This document shows positions 12,496 to 24,400 of a DNA stretch of 64,000 bases, in pieces. The translations under genes were made by a program, and so were the position numbers. Numbering within the stretch: the stretch's first letter is position 1; every line of letters begins with the position of its first letter. The notes below the pieces were generated by a model. It was given only the letters and a program-made list of their open reading frames with translations, searched no databases and was not told where the DNA came from. The stretch comes from Mytilus californianus (lineage: Eukaryota; Mollusca; Bivalvia; Mytilida; Mytilidae): the NCBI RefSeq assembly GCF_021869535.1, contig NW_026262690.1:64550995-64614994 (forward strand), read 5' to 3'.

Positions 12496-12637
12496 CTAAA
12501 TAATCGTCAAAGCATGTTGGTTCATATGAAGTCATAATTTTCCCTGTGGTATAACTTAGAATCATACTTGTTTTTCCTACCCCTCCATCCCCAACTAATA
12601 CACATTTCACTTCTTTCGGTCCTTTCTTCGTCATCAT
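12496..12637 (-). CDS. Rho-family GTPase, exon 1 (start codon, P-loop, switch I)
   Basis: Encodes residues 1-47 plus one base, ending at a gtaagt donor (12490-12495). The P-loop is GDGGVGKT (residues 16-23; Rac and Cdc42 have GDGAVGKT), and the switch I/effector segment is YEPTCFDDY (38-46) in place of the usual YVPTVFDNY, with the Mg-binding threonine T41 kept. There are two adjacent ATG codons (12637 and 12634 on the minus strand); the first is annotated. The changed effector residues suggest altered partner choice. Upstream in the presumed 5' UTR is a minimal upstream ORF. The exon is separated from exon 2 by a 3.9 kb intron containing a minisatellite. Confidence 0.93.
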
Positions 12638-12645
12638 ATTTAGTT

Positions 12646-12657
12646 TTAAATCTCCAT
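12646..12657 (-). promoter_or_regulatory. Minimal upstream ORF before Rho GTPase start
   Basis: ATG GAG ATT TAA on the minus strand, ending 8 nt before the main ATG. If included in the mRNA it would encode only three residues and could lower initiation at the main start. Whether the transcript extends this far is not known from sequence. Confidence 0.35.
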
Positions 12658-13546
12658 TTTTGAATTGTATATCTGTTTAAGACAGTTAATTAAAGTACAA
12701 CAACCGAGATGACGTTACGATCGACTTTCCGGTCACGCCTCACAAGGTTTCATTAAGATAAATAACTATTATTAATTTGCAAGAAGATCAGATAATGTGA
12801 CTCACAAGTATTGCATATGTCCTAACATATAAAAATGTATGTTACGTATATAATACAGATATTATGATCACCAAAATGTTTGTGTCTACGGTTAATATAA
12901 TATTCAAAGCACACTAAATATATTCCCACTAGCTTTATACAAGTTTTATGACGGAAGTGTTGTAAAAAGTCCGGATACAAACTAAGTTCTTATTCACCAA
13001 TAAGATGTTGGAAAAATGTCAAGTGGCGGCTATCTGAACTGAAAACTTAACAAAGACACTATCAAGACAAAGGACGATCAATACCTCATCCAAATTGTAG
13101 GCGTGTGGATTTGATTAACTGGGAAACTGATGGATCAAGCTATGGTTCATTCTGACATGGATTTGTTTTTAAGATATACACGATAGAAGACTATGTTCGA
13201 TACATATGATACTCTTTAATACTTATTTAATATCACATTTCTAATATATTTGAACAATATCTATAACACTTGAAAAGCATCTTCACAAAGCACTTATGTT
13301 CCCACTGTAAAAATAAATGTTTAGGTTGTCACATTTATGATATTTTTAATCATGACATAACATATAAAATGATGTTTAGTTCCATTTTAGTACAGAATGT
13401 TGAAGGAATGTTCAGGGTTTGACATAAATGTATTACACAAACTTAACAATGATAATATAGCTTTCAATATGTTTAATTCAGCCCTCCGTTCTCGTTAACT
13501 CTGAGCAAAGTTATTGCTAAAAATTTCAACTTTTCTAATAGATATG
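12658..13546. other. Upstream region of Rho gene; no assigned gene
   Basis: Would contain the 5' UTR and promoter of the minus-strand Rho gene. No TATA element in a convincing place, CpG cluster or other gene was seen. Confidence 0.35.
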
Positions 13547-13817
13547 TCCTAAGTCAGGAACCTGATGTTCAGTGGTTGTCGTTTGTTGATGTGGTTCATA
13601 AGTGTTTCTCGTTTCTCGTTTTTTATATAGATTAGACCGTTGGTTTTCCTGTTTGAATGATTTTACACTAGTATTTTTTGGGGCCCTTTATAGCTTGCTG
13701 TTCGGTGTGAGCCAAGGCTCCGTGTTGACCTATAATGGTTTACTTTTACAAATTGTGACTTGGATGGAGAGTTGTCTCATTGGCACTCATACCACATCTT
13801 CCTATATCTATGTAAAA
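13547..13817. repeat. Dispersed repeat family A, copy 1
   Basis: Begins cctaagtcaggaacctgatg and contains ggggccctttatagcttgct, gagccaaggctccgtgttga and tggagagttgtctcattggc before ending caccacatcttcctatat-like. The same order of words occurs at 18540-18974 and 29746-30166, and on the opposite strand at 19978-20248. This copy lacks a 15 bp piece (agaccgtactttgac) present in the others. The open frame across it is not conserved and has no domain. Confidence 0.9.
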
Positions 13818-16800
13818 ACATAATCTCTAAGAAAAACAATTTCAGTTTCTTATTGTAAACATCCCATTCTTGAAAGGTAGCAATTAAAACAACACATATT
13901 AGCACATACAAGTTTAAATAATAAACATATACATGTGACACTACCTGTTACAAATTTACTTCTATCATAAATTATTTGTTTATGTGTCTCAGGAGTGAGT
14001 TAAAGCATGAAAAAAAAAGTAAAAAAAACTCATATTTAATCTTTTTGCATTTCATTAGCCTGTTTTAAGAAAATATCTTCAAACAACCTCACATGAAAAT
14101 CATTAGTTAACTCGATACACAAAATTTCTAAAGAAAGTGATAGGTTTTACAAGCGCTCGAAACTGCGGACATCTCTGTAATGGATACAAACTTTAAAGAA
14201 GGGAACTGTGACATGCATTCCACATATAACCAATTTGTTTGACCTTGGTGTTGTCTACTTTAAATATTTCTTTGACTTTTGGTGTTGATAACCCCCTTGG
14301 TATCGTCTTCATCATTGTGATAAAATTTCATGTTTAAACGTCCTTTTGTAATTGGTGTTAAATAATATACTTAATTCCAGATATGAAGCAGACCTTGTTA
14401 TTTCCCTACAGTCTCAATACATGCTTTACCTTATTTAAAAGATTGGACTTACATTATTTTAAAAAAATATTATTGTTCAAAGAAAAGACATCAAAGGAAT
14501 TGCCTAGATTCGATTATGTTTTCCAATGAGTAGAGATTGCAGTATTTTCAATGCGAATTTATAAATGAAAAATAGTGTTTTCAATATGACTAACAATCAA
14601 GATTGACAAAATTCATAACATATTGTTCCCAATTTTATAGAATGCATTGTAATCCATTATACACAATGTCAATTATTCTGCAATTCTCGTCCTATACAAC
14701 TTTATTATATGCAAATCAAGATAGGTTAGAATGTTTTTCACAAGCATTTTGAATAATTTTGACAAAACTGTCAGGATTTTTCATGAAATGTATGGGTAGA
14801 ATGAAGATAAAAATGTTTGGACTGTTAAAATGCAATAATCGACAATTACATGTACCTGTATAAAAAATGTTCACTGCTCACGTTTGATGCCTTTTCATAC
14901 ACTTAAGGCCATAACAGAATTATTTCAAATGTAAGTTTGAAAAAATAACACAAAATTTAGTGCATTTGTACATATTCATTATGTATTCATGAGTGTTTTT
15001 ACCTAATGTCCAATATTAGGTTCGTTCTACATTTTAGTATACATCACGTTAAATAGTTTTATATGTCTTACAATAAATCATATTATATAATGATAATAAT
15101 ATATATATATATATATATATACGGGTTATTTTGTTTTTGAGAAAAGTCATGCTACTATAATTCAACAATAAAGTGCAGTCATCTGACCAGTCGGAAATAT
15201 GAAGAGATACATACGCGATAAATTGATGTGAATTTTTGCATTCTGATTATTTCTGAAAGTCTTTCTTTTTTAAAATGTAAGATGCGAATAACTGCTGGAG
15301 TCTTAAAGCCTACTTGTAAATATAATAAGTAAAATGAACTTACGTTTGACCTACACACACCGATTAACTGAAAAATGTGTTCTTTTTACACATAAACCTT
15401 TGACCACGAATATTTGTCTTTCACCACAACATTGTCTTTGCCTTTAACTTCTTCAATTTAATGACTGATTGTGGTTATAGGCACAATTTTAAATAAACTG
15501 TGAGATTTTTTTTCTCTATTGTTTAACACAGCCATTTTGACGGAAAGCATTTTGTACACCTATGAAGAAACATCATTGAATGACATGTAATGAAATATAA
15601 ACTCGCAAATCATGACTTTTTAAGGCTTATTTTCCATTTCGTCTGTTTTCGCTATATTAAAGAAAAATATTCTGTTCTCTCCTTAGTGTTGATGTTTATG
15701 CTTGTATGTCACTATGTCTAACTTAGGAGAAATGGGAACGTTTGAAAACATAAAACTGAAGACAAGTATAAGAGTGTATGTGTTAGTTGAATGCATAACA
15801 TGTTTATGTATTCTAATTTAAATAAGGTATAAAAATAAAAAGTTTGAAGCATATACCGTCGACTCTTTAAAGGAGTAATTGCCCTTAAATGTTGATTTTT
15901 GGTTCATTTTTGCGTTTTGGGCGAAATTATAGCACTAAGTACGGAAACCCATTTAGGACCTTAGCCAAGAGAGAAACTGTTGAGAGGAAAACATATCACC
16001 AAAATAAGAGCTACGTATAGGAGTTATTCCCCTTTAATGACAATGTTACCGTTTTTGCGTTGTTGTCTATAATCTTGAAATCTAAAGCAGATAGAGAGAA
16101 ACTTAAAAGGACAAAAATGGTTAGCAAGGCAAGATTACAAATAGATCTACATGATTGAAATCGTCAGTTCACTTCTTATAGGGGTTATTTCCTTTCAATG
16201 ACGACATAATTACCAACGATCAGCATAATAAAAAGATCCACAATTTAGTAAAAATTACATCATATATGAGTTATATATAACTTTGACCTATAATGGTTTA
16301 CTTTTGCATTTACATTGGCATTCATACCACATCATCTTATATCTATATATTCCTCTTAAAGGAAAATGTTTTCCCATTTTGTGTGTTTTTGTAAAAAGCA
16401 ATAACATATAGAGTTCTAGATTTAAACTGAAGTTTGGATTATTCCGTATCTCAACTGATTAGTCACACAAAGAAAGTGTTTACTGTAAGAAAAATAAGCG
16501 TTAAAGACCAAACATCCTATTCATTTCTACCAGTGATTTTTTCTTAAGATTTTGTGTGAAGGTATTTCATGATTTTTTTTTTTGGGGGGGTGATGATAAA
16601 ACAAAATGGGGGTCACCGACTTCGTTTTGTCACTATAGCAATCAGAGTTTCGTGTTTTCCCCCAATTTATCTAAAGTCCTTTTTTAGGGAAATGATAATT
16701 TCAAACTGAATTGTATGATATACCATATGATTTCTAGTGAACTTTTTTTTATATATATAGCGTCCTTGCTTGACTTTTCTAAGAATTTTGTATATCTTTT

Positions 16801-17144
16801 TTTAAATGAACTTCTAGAGCGCGCGTGGTTGTTGGTGGTATCCAAAAATGAGTAAAAAGCACATCAAACTTTAAATGAAAAAAACTAAATTTTATGGGAT
16901 GTAAAACTGTTTATCTTCCTCGATGCAATTTTTTACAAAAACATTCATCGTTTACAAATTGTATCGATGTTGTCAGCAGCAGTTATTTTCGGATATACGT
17001 AAACTAAATGTGTTGAAACTCTTTAAAAATGAAATAAAAATACGGAGATGTTTTGTTATTTTCCATAAGACAAAATTTGAAACAATACAAATGAGAATGA
17101 TCAACGGCCTGATTTATAACAAAACAAAAATCGGGAAACAAATA
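13818..17144. other. Unassigned non-coding DNA
   Basis: A 3.3 kb AT-rich stretch with a (TA)n run at about 15098-15121. The words ctttaaaggagtaattgccc (15867) and ggagttattcccctttaatg (16020) recur in degenerate form near 16185 and 52102, and look like remnants of another dispersed repeat. No gene supported. Confidence 0.4.
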
Positions 17145-17515
17145 CGACAAACAGCAATCAACGACAACCACTGAATTACAGGCACATAAAGAATGAGGCG
17201 GGGTTAAACATTAGCCTGGCATCCTGACCCAATCTAATACTTCGTCGATTGTCAAGCAGTTGGCCAGGATCCCAGGCTAGGTTAAACATGTGTGTGAGAG
17301 CTCAAACCCCATAAACTTGGACAGTGGTGTAAAAGTACAACATAAGAACAAACTGTAAAAATCAGTTTGAAATGGTTTGACTCATCAGATTGACACGAAG
17401 CACAAAAACAACTTGCATGAAGACAAAAGACACAAAGTACCTATCTAAGAGTACTAGCAGTCACTGAAAGCTACATGTAGTTCAAACCAATTACTACTAA
17501 TTATAATTAAATCAT
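17145..17515 (-). repeat. Dispersed repeat family B, reverse copy interrupted by a small MITE
   Basis: Contains caacgacaaccactgaatta, ggcggggttaaaca and gacagtggtgtaaaagtaca in the order seen in the reverse copies at 25832-26246 and 37318-37676, with a 68 bp inverted-repeat insertion at 17212-17279. After removing the insertion, the flanking family B sequence is continuous. Confidence 0.85.
17212..17279. mobile_element. 68 bp MITE with 10 bp target duplication
   Basis: Starts tagcctggcatcctgacc and ends as its imperfect inverse (ggccaggatcccaggcta). It is flanked on both sides by ggttaaacat (17202-17211 and 17280-17289), a perfect 10 bp duplication of the host family B repeat. A related element with a 9 bp duplication is at 32141-32212. 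No coding capacity. Confidence 0.85.
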
Positions 17516-17589
17516 GTTCTCTTAAACTAAAATATCATGAGAAAAACATGGCCATGCGCAATGTCAAAATATAATAAAGTAAAAAACGT

Positions 17590-17784
17590 ACAGCCGTTAG
17601 TTTTCTCAATTCAATTGTTTCATATTTTTCATGTCGGGGCCTTTTATAGCCGACTATACGGTATGGGGTTTTCTTATTGTTGAAGGTCGTACAGTTGCCT
17701 ATTGTTGCTTACATCCATTTCATTTTAACTTTGGTGGATAGTTGTATCATTGGCAATCATACCACATCTACTTATTTTTATATA
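17590..17784 (+). repeat. Dispersed repeat family B, forward partial copy
   Basis: Contains gttagttttctcaattcaat, catgtcggggccttttatag, ccgactatacggtatggggt and ggcaatcataccacatct, as at 29400-29622 and 34600-34796. Confidence 0.9.
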
Positions 17785-18539
17785 GTAACGACAGGATGAC
17801 GAACCATAAGTTTTCATAACTGTATAGCAATAAATATTTAGTTAAAATTTATCAAAAACAGAATCAATGTTAGTACCGATAAGAACAATATTCAAAGATC
17901 CATCTAAGGCGACTGATAACCTTTTAAGAATAAATTTATTTCAATGGTCGATGAGTTTTAACGGAGCTTTATAAACTACATCACCTTTAAAATTAGGATG
18001 TGATATCCCGTTTGTAATAAGAATTCTTTAGATACAGTCAAACTTCCAAACCAAATCTTTGTATCTACGAAAGCATTTAATTATAATTTTAAGTAATTTG
18101 TGGTGACGAATCCATGACTTAATGATTTACCAGTTATACAAAGAGTACGTTTATTGAAATCTAACAAGTCAATAGAGACACGGGAATAGCGAACAAGTGG
18201 TGAAATATACACACCGCAAGAAGGGGCAAAAAGAACATCACAGTCAACAAATGCAAAATTAACAATAGAGATAGAAAATCGTCTCTTTTGTCGTAACTGA
18301 AATATTCAGATCTAGAAAAAGGCAATTATTGCTGTTTATACTAGATTTATCTAAAGTAATTTCCCTTCGGGTAAAAATTTCCGCAGTATAATTAGAGAAT
18401 TCTTGATTATTTAAAACAAAATTTTTTTTATGATTCGTTTTATTTAATTTACCAATAAAATGGAATTCAGACTGAGTTTTACAAGTCTGCTATTCAAAGG
18501 GTGCGATTAATAAAATTATTACCAAAACGTACATAGATT
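17785..18539. other. Unassigned non-coding DNA
   Basis: AT-rich sequence between two repeat copies. Parts (17880-18480) have the texture of a decayed coding strand, with many lysine-like AAA/AAT codons, but no frame stays open, and no product can be named. Confidence 0.35.
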
Positions 18540-18974
18540 GGTGTTAATATGTCCTTTAATTGAGTTAAGCTATTTCAGTTGATATTTTATAGTGTGTCTT
18601 TCTATGTTGTGATGTTACACTATTGTTTCAGAAAAAAGGGTGAAGGTTTGGTACCATTAAAACGTTTAAACCCGCTGCATTTGTTTGCACCTGTCCTAAG
18701 TCAGGAATCTGATGTTCAGTAGTTGTCGTTTGTTGATGTGGTTCATAAGTATTTCTCGTTTCTCGTTTTTTATATAGATTAGACCGTTGGTTTTCCCGTT
18801 TGAATAGTTTTACACTAGTAAGTTTTGGGGCCCTTTATAGCTTACTGTTCGGTGTGAGCCAAGGCTCCGTGTTGAAGACCGTACTTTGACCTATAATGGT
18901 TTACTTTTTTAAATTTTGACTTGGATGGAGAGTTGTCTCATTGGCACTCATACCACATCTTCTTATATCTATAG
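18540..18974 (+). repeat. Dispersed repeat family A, copy 2 (long form)
   Basis: Extends further left than copy 1, starting gtgttaatatgtcctttaat, then atgttgtgatgttacactat and aaggtttggtaccattaaaa, before the shared part beginning cctaagtcaggaatctgatg. The same long form is at 29746-30166. Confidence 0.9.
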
Positions 18975-19029
18975 ATGTTGTCAAGGATGAGGAATGTACA
19001 CATTTATACATCTCAACAAAGTTCCAGTA

Positions 19030-19398
19030 AGGGGTCATCCATAAGTGTCAACCATTTTCCAAAGTGTACAAAACATACACTTTTTCAGACCCCCCACTCT
19101 CCCTCAAACAGTGTACATCAACCATTTTCAGATTTCAAGACAAGATTCAATCATTCTTAATAAAAAGAAGATCCTGTCTATTATAGTTTAGTTTAATATA
19201 GAAATTTGCATTGAAAATAAACTGAAACATATCTGACTGTTTTATTTGATGACATCTATCTGTGAACCCTGCGGAAACGAAAAAATTCCGGAAATAAAAA
19301 AAAAGCGTACGGTAAAAATGTTTGATTTTTTAACCCCCTTCCCACAACTGTACGTTTTGTAAACTTTGGAAAATGGTTGACAATTATGGATGACCCCT
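19030..19398. mobile_element. MITE-like element with ~43 bp inverted termini
   Basis: The left end aggggtcatccataagtgtc continues to accattttccaaagtgtaca. The right end, read in reverse complement, gives aggggtcatccataattgtc then aaccattttccaaagtttac. It is about 369 bp long with no transposase. The 61-codon open frame at 18975-19160 runs across the left terminus and is not a gene. Confidence 0.8.
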
Positions 19399-19977
19399 AA
19401 GTTTATCTAGCATATATACCTTTTTAATTACAGAAGAAGGCTTTATATGAGTTAAAGCAAATAAGTTAGACTCTCTCTCATATTCAAATGCAGCAAAATT
19501 TCAAATTCGAACAGTTTCGAACAAATTGTCCATTTTGACCATTTTTGAAACATTTCCTGGGATAATTTGCAAGAATTATTTCCAAATTCAGAAGATAAAT
19601 TTTTCATTTATTATTCAAATCTGTTTGGATCCAAAGATCCCACTATTTTCAGACACTTTACACACGGGCGTTGTTAAGAGTCATTTATATTACTACTGTA
19701 CCTATGTTAATTGGTTTTAGAGAATAAAGTATCTACTAATATTTACTCTGAATAAAACCTCATTATTTATATACTTAGCGTTTCAATCTTAATTAATACT
19801 ATTTTTACTTATTTTAAGTCTGTTCGATGCATATAACATGTGTCCTCTCCGAATTTTTCACTGAAGTGAAAAACTGTCATGTAAAATTGAATGCAATACA
19901 CCGAAACTGTAAACAGTAGAAGGAGAGATAACTCGTTTTTTTAACAAACTCCTACATCCATATCAGGAATAAAATAG

Positions 19978-20248
19978 ATATAAGAAGATGTGGTATGAGT
20001 GCCAATGAGACAACTCTCCATCCAAGTCACAATTTGTAAAAGTAAACCATTATGGGTCAAAGTACGGCCTTTAACACGGAGCCTTGGCTCACAACGAACA
20101 GCAAGCTATAAAGGGCCCCAAAAATGACTAGTGTAAAACCATTCAAACAGGAAAACCAACGGTCTAATCTATATAAAAAACGAGAAACGAGAAACACTTA
20201 TGAACCATATCAACAAAAGACAACCACTGAACACCAGGTTCCTGACTG
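19978..20248 (-). repeat. Dispersed repeat family A, reverse copy
   Basis: Starts atataagaagatgtggtatg and carries cattatgggtcaaagtacgg, ggagccttggctcacaacga and gctataaagggccccaaaaa, the reverse complement of copies 1 and 2. The open frame at 20124-20309 is within the repeat. Confidence 0.9.
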
Positions 20249-21003
20249 CTCGTTTACTAATTTAGAATCAGAGCAACAGAGACAAGCAAAAAAATATGTA
20301 CAAAACTAAAAATTTTGTTGAGCACCCGCAGAAAAAAAAATATTATTGAAAATTTACACATATTATGCGTTTCCGAAACTGGAAATTAGAAAAAAATATA
20401 AATGATACTTTGTTAATGCTCTGCACGCGTATAACATTGACAGCGAAAGTGACATTTGTGTGGGAGAGAAGGCTAGAACAGTCATGAAAAAGAGAAAAAA
20501 AATTGACTAGCAAAAGATTTCCTAATATTGGTACTCTGTTTACACACCCTATTACAGACTATAGGTACTACGGAGCAATAGGTATCACAGATCAAAACCT
20601 GATGTACACGATTAAAAAATTCTTTGTATTACAAAGGCAATTGAACAGCAGACAAACATCTTCTGTACGCAATAGCAAAACGACTGTTTACAATGGCAAT
20701 CGGGAAAACAGATCCTATTGAATCTGCCGAAGTGATAAGTCTGAGAAAGGGTTTAGTTTGGTTTTAAATACCCACATTTAATTATACCAATTATCTATTA
20801 GTAAAGAAAACAAAAAAGATAAAAGTTTTAATGAGCATACAATTGTATAGTCTGTTCCAACTTATAGGTATATAGTTTATCTATGTTTTCTATATATTCA
20901 AGTATTTTTCATTTTTTAGTTCCACTTTTATTTGTAAAGATAAATAATTAGATAAATCAAAAAAAAATTTCACAATAATTTAATATCAATTCAATCGATT
21001 CAT
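20249..21003. other. Unassigned non-coding DNA
   Basis: No gene supported. The 72-codon open frame at 20503-20721 has no recognisable motif. Confidence 0.35.
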
Positions 21004-21285
21004 TTAAGGTGGTACCTAACACTACAGGGAGATAACTCTGTAAAAATCAGCTAAACGTTTTAATTACGTTGTATTGTTAAGGAAATATTAAGCTTCTCAA
21101 TGATCAAAATTAGTGTTTGTCAAACTGCTATATAACCAATGAAATTTTTCTGATAAAGTGGTTGGTTCAAATTTTTTGAAATTTTTATATTTTTGTCAAA
21201 GGGTCAAAGTAAACATTTTGTCAAAATTTTATGAAAATTAAACGAGCCAAATTAATATTAGTCAAGGTGTTGGGTACCACCTTAA
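21004..21285. mobile_element. TTAA-flanked MITE (ggtggtacc termini)
   Basis: The left end is ttaaggtggtacctaacact and the right end is gtgttgggtaccaccttaa, inverted repeats of about 18 bp ending exactly in TTAA on each side. A TTAA target duplication is the hallmark of piggyBac-type transposition. The element is 282 bp with no ORF, so it would be non-autonomous. Confidence 0.8.
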
Positions 21286-22945
21286 CAGACAACTAACATG
21301 ACTAATGATAAAACAATGGCATTCATTTGTAAAAGTGTCTTAATAATTCGTCAGTATCTAAATGATTATGATATAAATACATCAATATATGATAATTTTT
21401 TCTTTAATAGCAAACATAATCAGTTATATAGAGGGTATGACTTGTTTTAAGTATAGTGGGTTCCCCTGTGTTAATCCACCGAACTGATTGTAAGAATGGT
21501 AAGGCTAACCTTTATGTAGACAACAGTCGTTATCTAAAGGGGGAAGAGAAAAGAAAAACAAGACCGGGTCGTACGTCATTTTGGAAAGCCAAACCCAGTT
21601 TCCAGTTTCACGTCTTAAAAATGATACCTTTCTTCTTGAGAAAGAGTATGGAATTGTTTGTCTTCTTTAAAACGATATAAAAAAAAATTCAGATAATTTC
21701 CGTCTTTGGTTTTACCTCTTGATTTGTAAGATAAATGGTTCCAATACTGAAGTTAAACAACCATCAGTCAATCAAATTATTTGTATTTGTTATTTATCTA
21801 AAAGTGTATGAAAAGTTGTGCATTTGACCTTGTCATGAAAAAAATTTATTGTACTAAGTATATATGTAGGAACTGAGGACAGGGGCACTTGATGTTATTT
21901 GTTTTGTTGCGTGTTTAATATATTTTTTTTTTATGTGAATGTAAAACGGTCATCATTATATTGTTGTTCATACATGTAATTGTTATGCCTTTGACCCTCT
22001 TATGGTGTAATTTGTGCTTAATAAAATATAATGCAGTGGTGGTTAAACATATATGCAAGAGGGTAAATGTTCCAGAAAAAATTTAGATGTAAACAGATAA
22101 ATGAGTGTAATCCTAGAAATAAATAGAGTAAATTATCATAAGTTCAAATGCACAACATTTTAGCTTGACAAATTCGTAGTTTGTTAAAAACTTATGTCTG
22201 AACATGTATTATATTATATATCAAGAAGTCTTCATTGAATATAAATATTATGAACATAATATAACTTTGTGAACAATGATCTGATCTTGTTTTCAGTCTC
22301 CAAATTTCCGATTTTTTTGTCGGGATCATGACCCGATAGGTTTGACAGGTAAGTGTTAAATTGATTAAAAAGTTTTATTGCATTTTCTCAAGCCCTTTTT
22401 AAAAGTACACACAAAGTATAAATTGCCTTAAATCTTTTAATATAAAATGCATAGGTATTCTTTGTTATTATTTAAAATCCGGATAGATGAAGGAGGAAAA
22501 TATCACAACTTCTTTTGTTGAAATATCATACGTCAAATAAAATTAGTTTAAATAGACTTTCAAGTTACTTTAACTCAACCCGCTGTTAAATTTAAATGAT
22601 TCTCTTGTGTGTATAGCGTTTTGGTGTGTTAACTTTGCAAAAAATAGATTTTGATGTTCGCAAACATTATGTGTTAATAGTACTATCAGTACACTTATTT
22701 TCCATTTTCTGTCGTGTGTGAACAATAAAAATCATAGAACAACACGGAAAATCATACGTTTTATGGTCTTCCTTAAGGCTTCTAGTTGTTTACTTTTAAC
22801 CAAAAAATAAACACTTAAACGTTATATTTTGTTTTTTCCGCGCCATTGAACAGTGAAGATGTAAGATAAATTTTAAATCGCAATTCACAAAGAAAGGTCA
22901 ACTAAATTTGTAGTGACATGTATCGGATAAAAAGTGTTATAATTA
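21286..22945. other. Intergenic DNA upstream of GPCR
   Basis: AT-rich. Includes a 74-codon open frame at 21456-21680 without recognised domain. The last few hundred bases would hold the promoter and 5' UTR of the GPCR; no definite element is seen. Confidence 0.4.
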
Positions 22946-24400
22946 ATGAAATTCAGGAATGGTAAATTGATGATGATAATCGGAAGTCTTGAGAATACTT
23001 ATCATTTGATGGATACGCCTAATCGGACAACAAATGACGCCAGTAATCAGACCAAGAATGGTAACAATCCTTTTTCAGAAAGTGTAATAGTATGGCTGTA
23101 CAATGAAAGTTTATATGAGAATATCAACCTGCCGTGTGTTATCTTTTTAATTGTATTAGCTGTATTCGGAATATTTGGAAATTCGCTGGTTTTATACATC
23201 TATGGATTCAGATTCAAACGGACAAACGCCCATTTCTTTATTCTATGTTTGGCTGTGTTTGACACACTGTGTTGTATTGCAATGTTTATGGAAATATTTG
23301 ACAAGCGGTTTCCTATGTACACAGGGCGTTATAGAGTATTGTGTAAGATAACTAGATTAACAGAGATGTTTTCAACCGTATCGTCTAGTTTATTTTTGTT
23401 GTGTATTGCTTTGGATCGTTATTATAAAATCTGTAAACCGTTTAGGAGATTTTCATACAAGAAAGCTAGAATGTGTTTGCTTGTTTGTATTGGTATAAGT
23501 TTGGTGCTTTCTTGGCCTATGCTGCTCTTTCACGGACCCGAGACAGTACAAACCGGGGTCAAAAATGTTGTTGGTTTAGATTGTGGAGATGATGACAAGT
23601 ATAAAAAGTCGATTTTACCATCGGTTTACTTTGGATTTATGGGAGTTTTAAATGTCATTGTTATAATTTTACTGTCTTTCATGTATATTCGTATATTTAA
23701 AGCGATTTGGGTATGGAAGAATCAACATATAGGAGAGGAAATACCCTCATCACCGGTACATGTGGTTTCAATGAATTATAGACTTAGTAAAGTGATATCT
23801 AAATTTAAATATTCAAAAAAGAAACGGTATAACAGTGATACCTCTGAAACGTTTTCTGTGGAAAATAGTGAGAATACTGACATATTTCACCATCAACATC
23901 CAAATAACAAAGCCGACACTTCTAATACCGAGACTTCTGTCAAAGCACACAATGGGAATTCAAAAAATGAACTTTTTCATAAAAGTAGTTGTCGGCCTAA
24001 TAATTTAAGTTATAAAAAACAAAACAACAGGCGACAATCGACGACAATAGAAGAAGACGAGCATAGAAATTACAAGGATAGAAGACATTCAACCTTTAGT
24101 ACAGGGAGCGGTCATAGTTTAAGGAAGGGCTTTAAAAGTTCCAGGACTGTGACAACAAACACAGTATTATTTAGTATTGTGACGATTGTTTATATATTTT
24201 CTTATCTTCCTACCATATTTGTTGAAACTCTGAACGCTAGTCATGTTTATATCGAAGAAAATTTGCCAAATAGAACCCGTAGCGTATTAGTTATTATGAA
24301 TGTGACTTATTTTTTTAACAATGTAGCCAATCAGTATGTGTATAGTGCCATAAATCCTGCATTCCGACAGCAAGTTAAGCAAATATTCACTGGACCATAA
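22946..24400 (+). CDS. Class A (rhodopsin-like) G protein-coupled receptor, orphan, intronless
   Basis: A 484-residue seven-helix receptor in one uninterrupted exon. N-terminal ectodomain about 1-60 with N-glycosylation sequons at N26, N34 and N53. TM1 about 62-86 (GNSLVLY), TM2 about 96-118 with D106 at the 2.50 position, C133 before TM3, TM3 ending in the G-protein motif DRYYKICKP (D157-R158-Y159), TM4 about 175-195 with W190-P191, C213 in the second extracellular loop (expected disulfide to C133), TM5 about 225-249. The third intracellular loop is very long (about 250-400), Ser/Asn/Lys/His-rich. TM6 about 402-426, sequon N442, TM7 about 446-468. The overall pattern resembles peptide receptors, but no ligand family can be named. 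Odd points: the TM6 toggle tryptophan is Y420 and NPxxY reads NQYVY (462-466). ATGs at residues 9, 10 and 22 are alternative starts. Confidence 0.95.
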   Translation: MKFRNGKLMMIIGSLENTYHLMDTPNRTTNDASNQTKNGNNPFSESVIVWLYNESLYENINLPCVIFLIVLAVFGIFGNSLVLYIYGFRFKRTNAHFFILCLAVFDTLCCIAMFMEIFDKRFPMYTGRYRVLCKITRLTEMFSTVSSSLFLLCIALDRYYKICKPFRRFSYKKARMCLLVCIGISLVLSWPMLLFHGPETVQTGVKNVVGLDCGDDDKYKKSILPSVYFGFMGVLNVIVIILLSFMYIRIFKAIWVWKNQHIGEEIPSSPVHVVSMNYRLSKVISKFKYSKKKRYNSDTSETFSVENSENTDIFHHQHPNNKADTSNTETSVKAHNGNSKNELFHKSSCRPNNLSYKKQNNRRQSTTIEEDEHRNYKDRRHSTFSTGSGHSLRKGFKSSRTVTTNTVLFSIVTIVYIFSYLPTIFVETLNASHVYIEENLPNRTRSVLVIMNVTYFFNNVANQYVYSAINPAFRQQVKQIFTGP

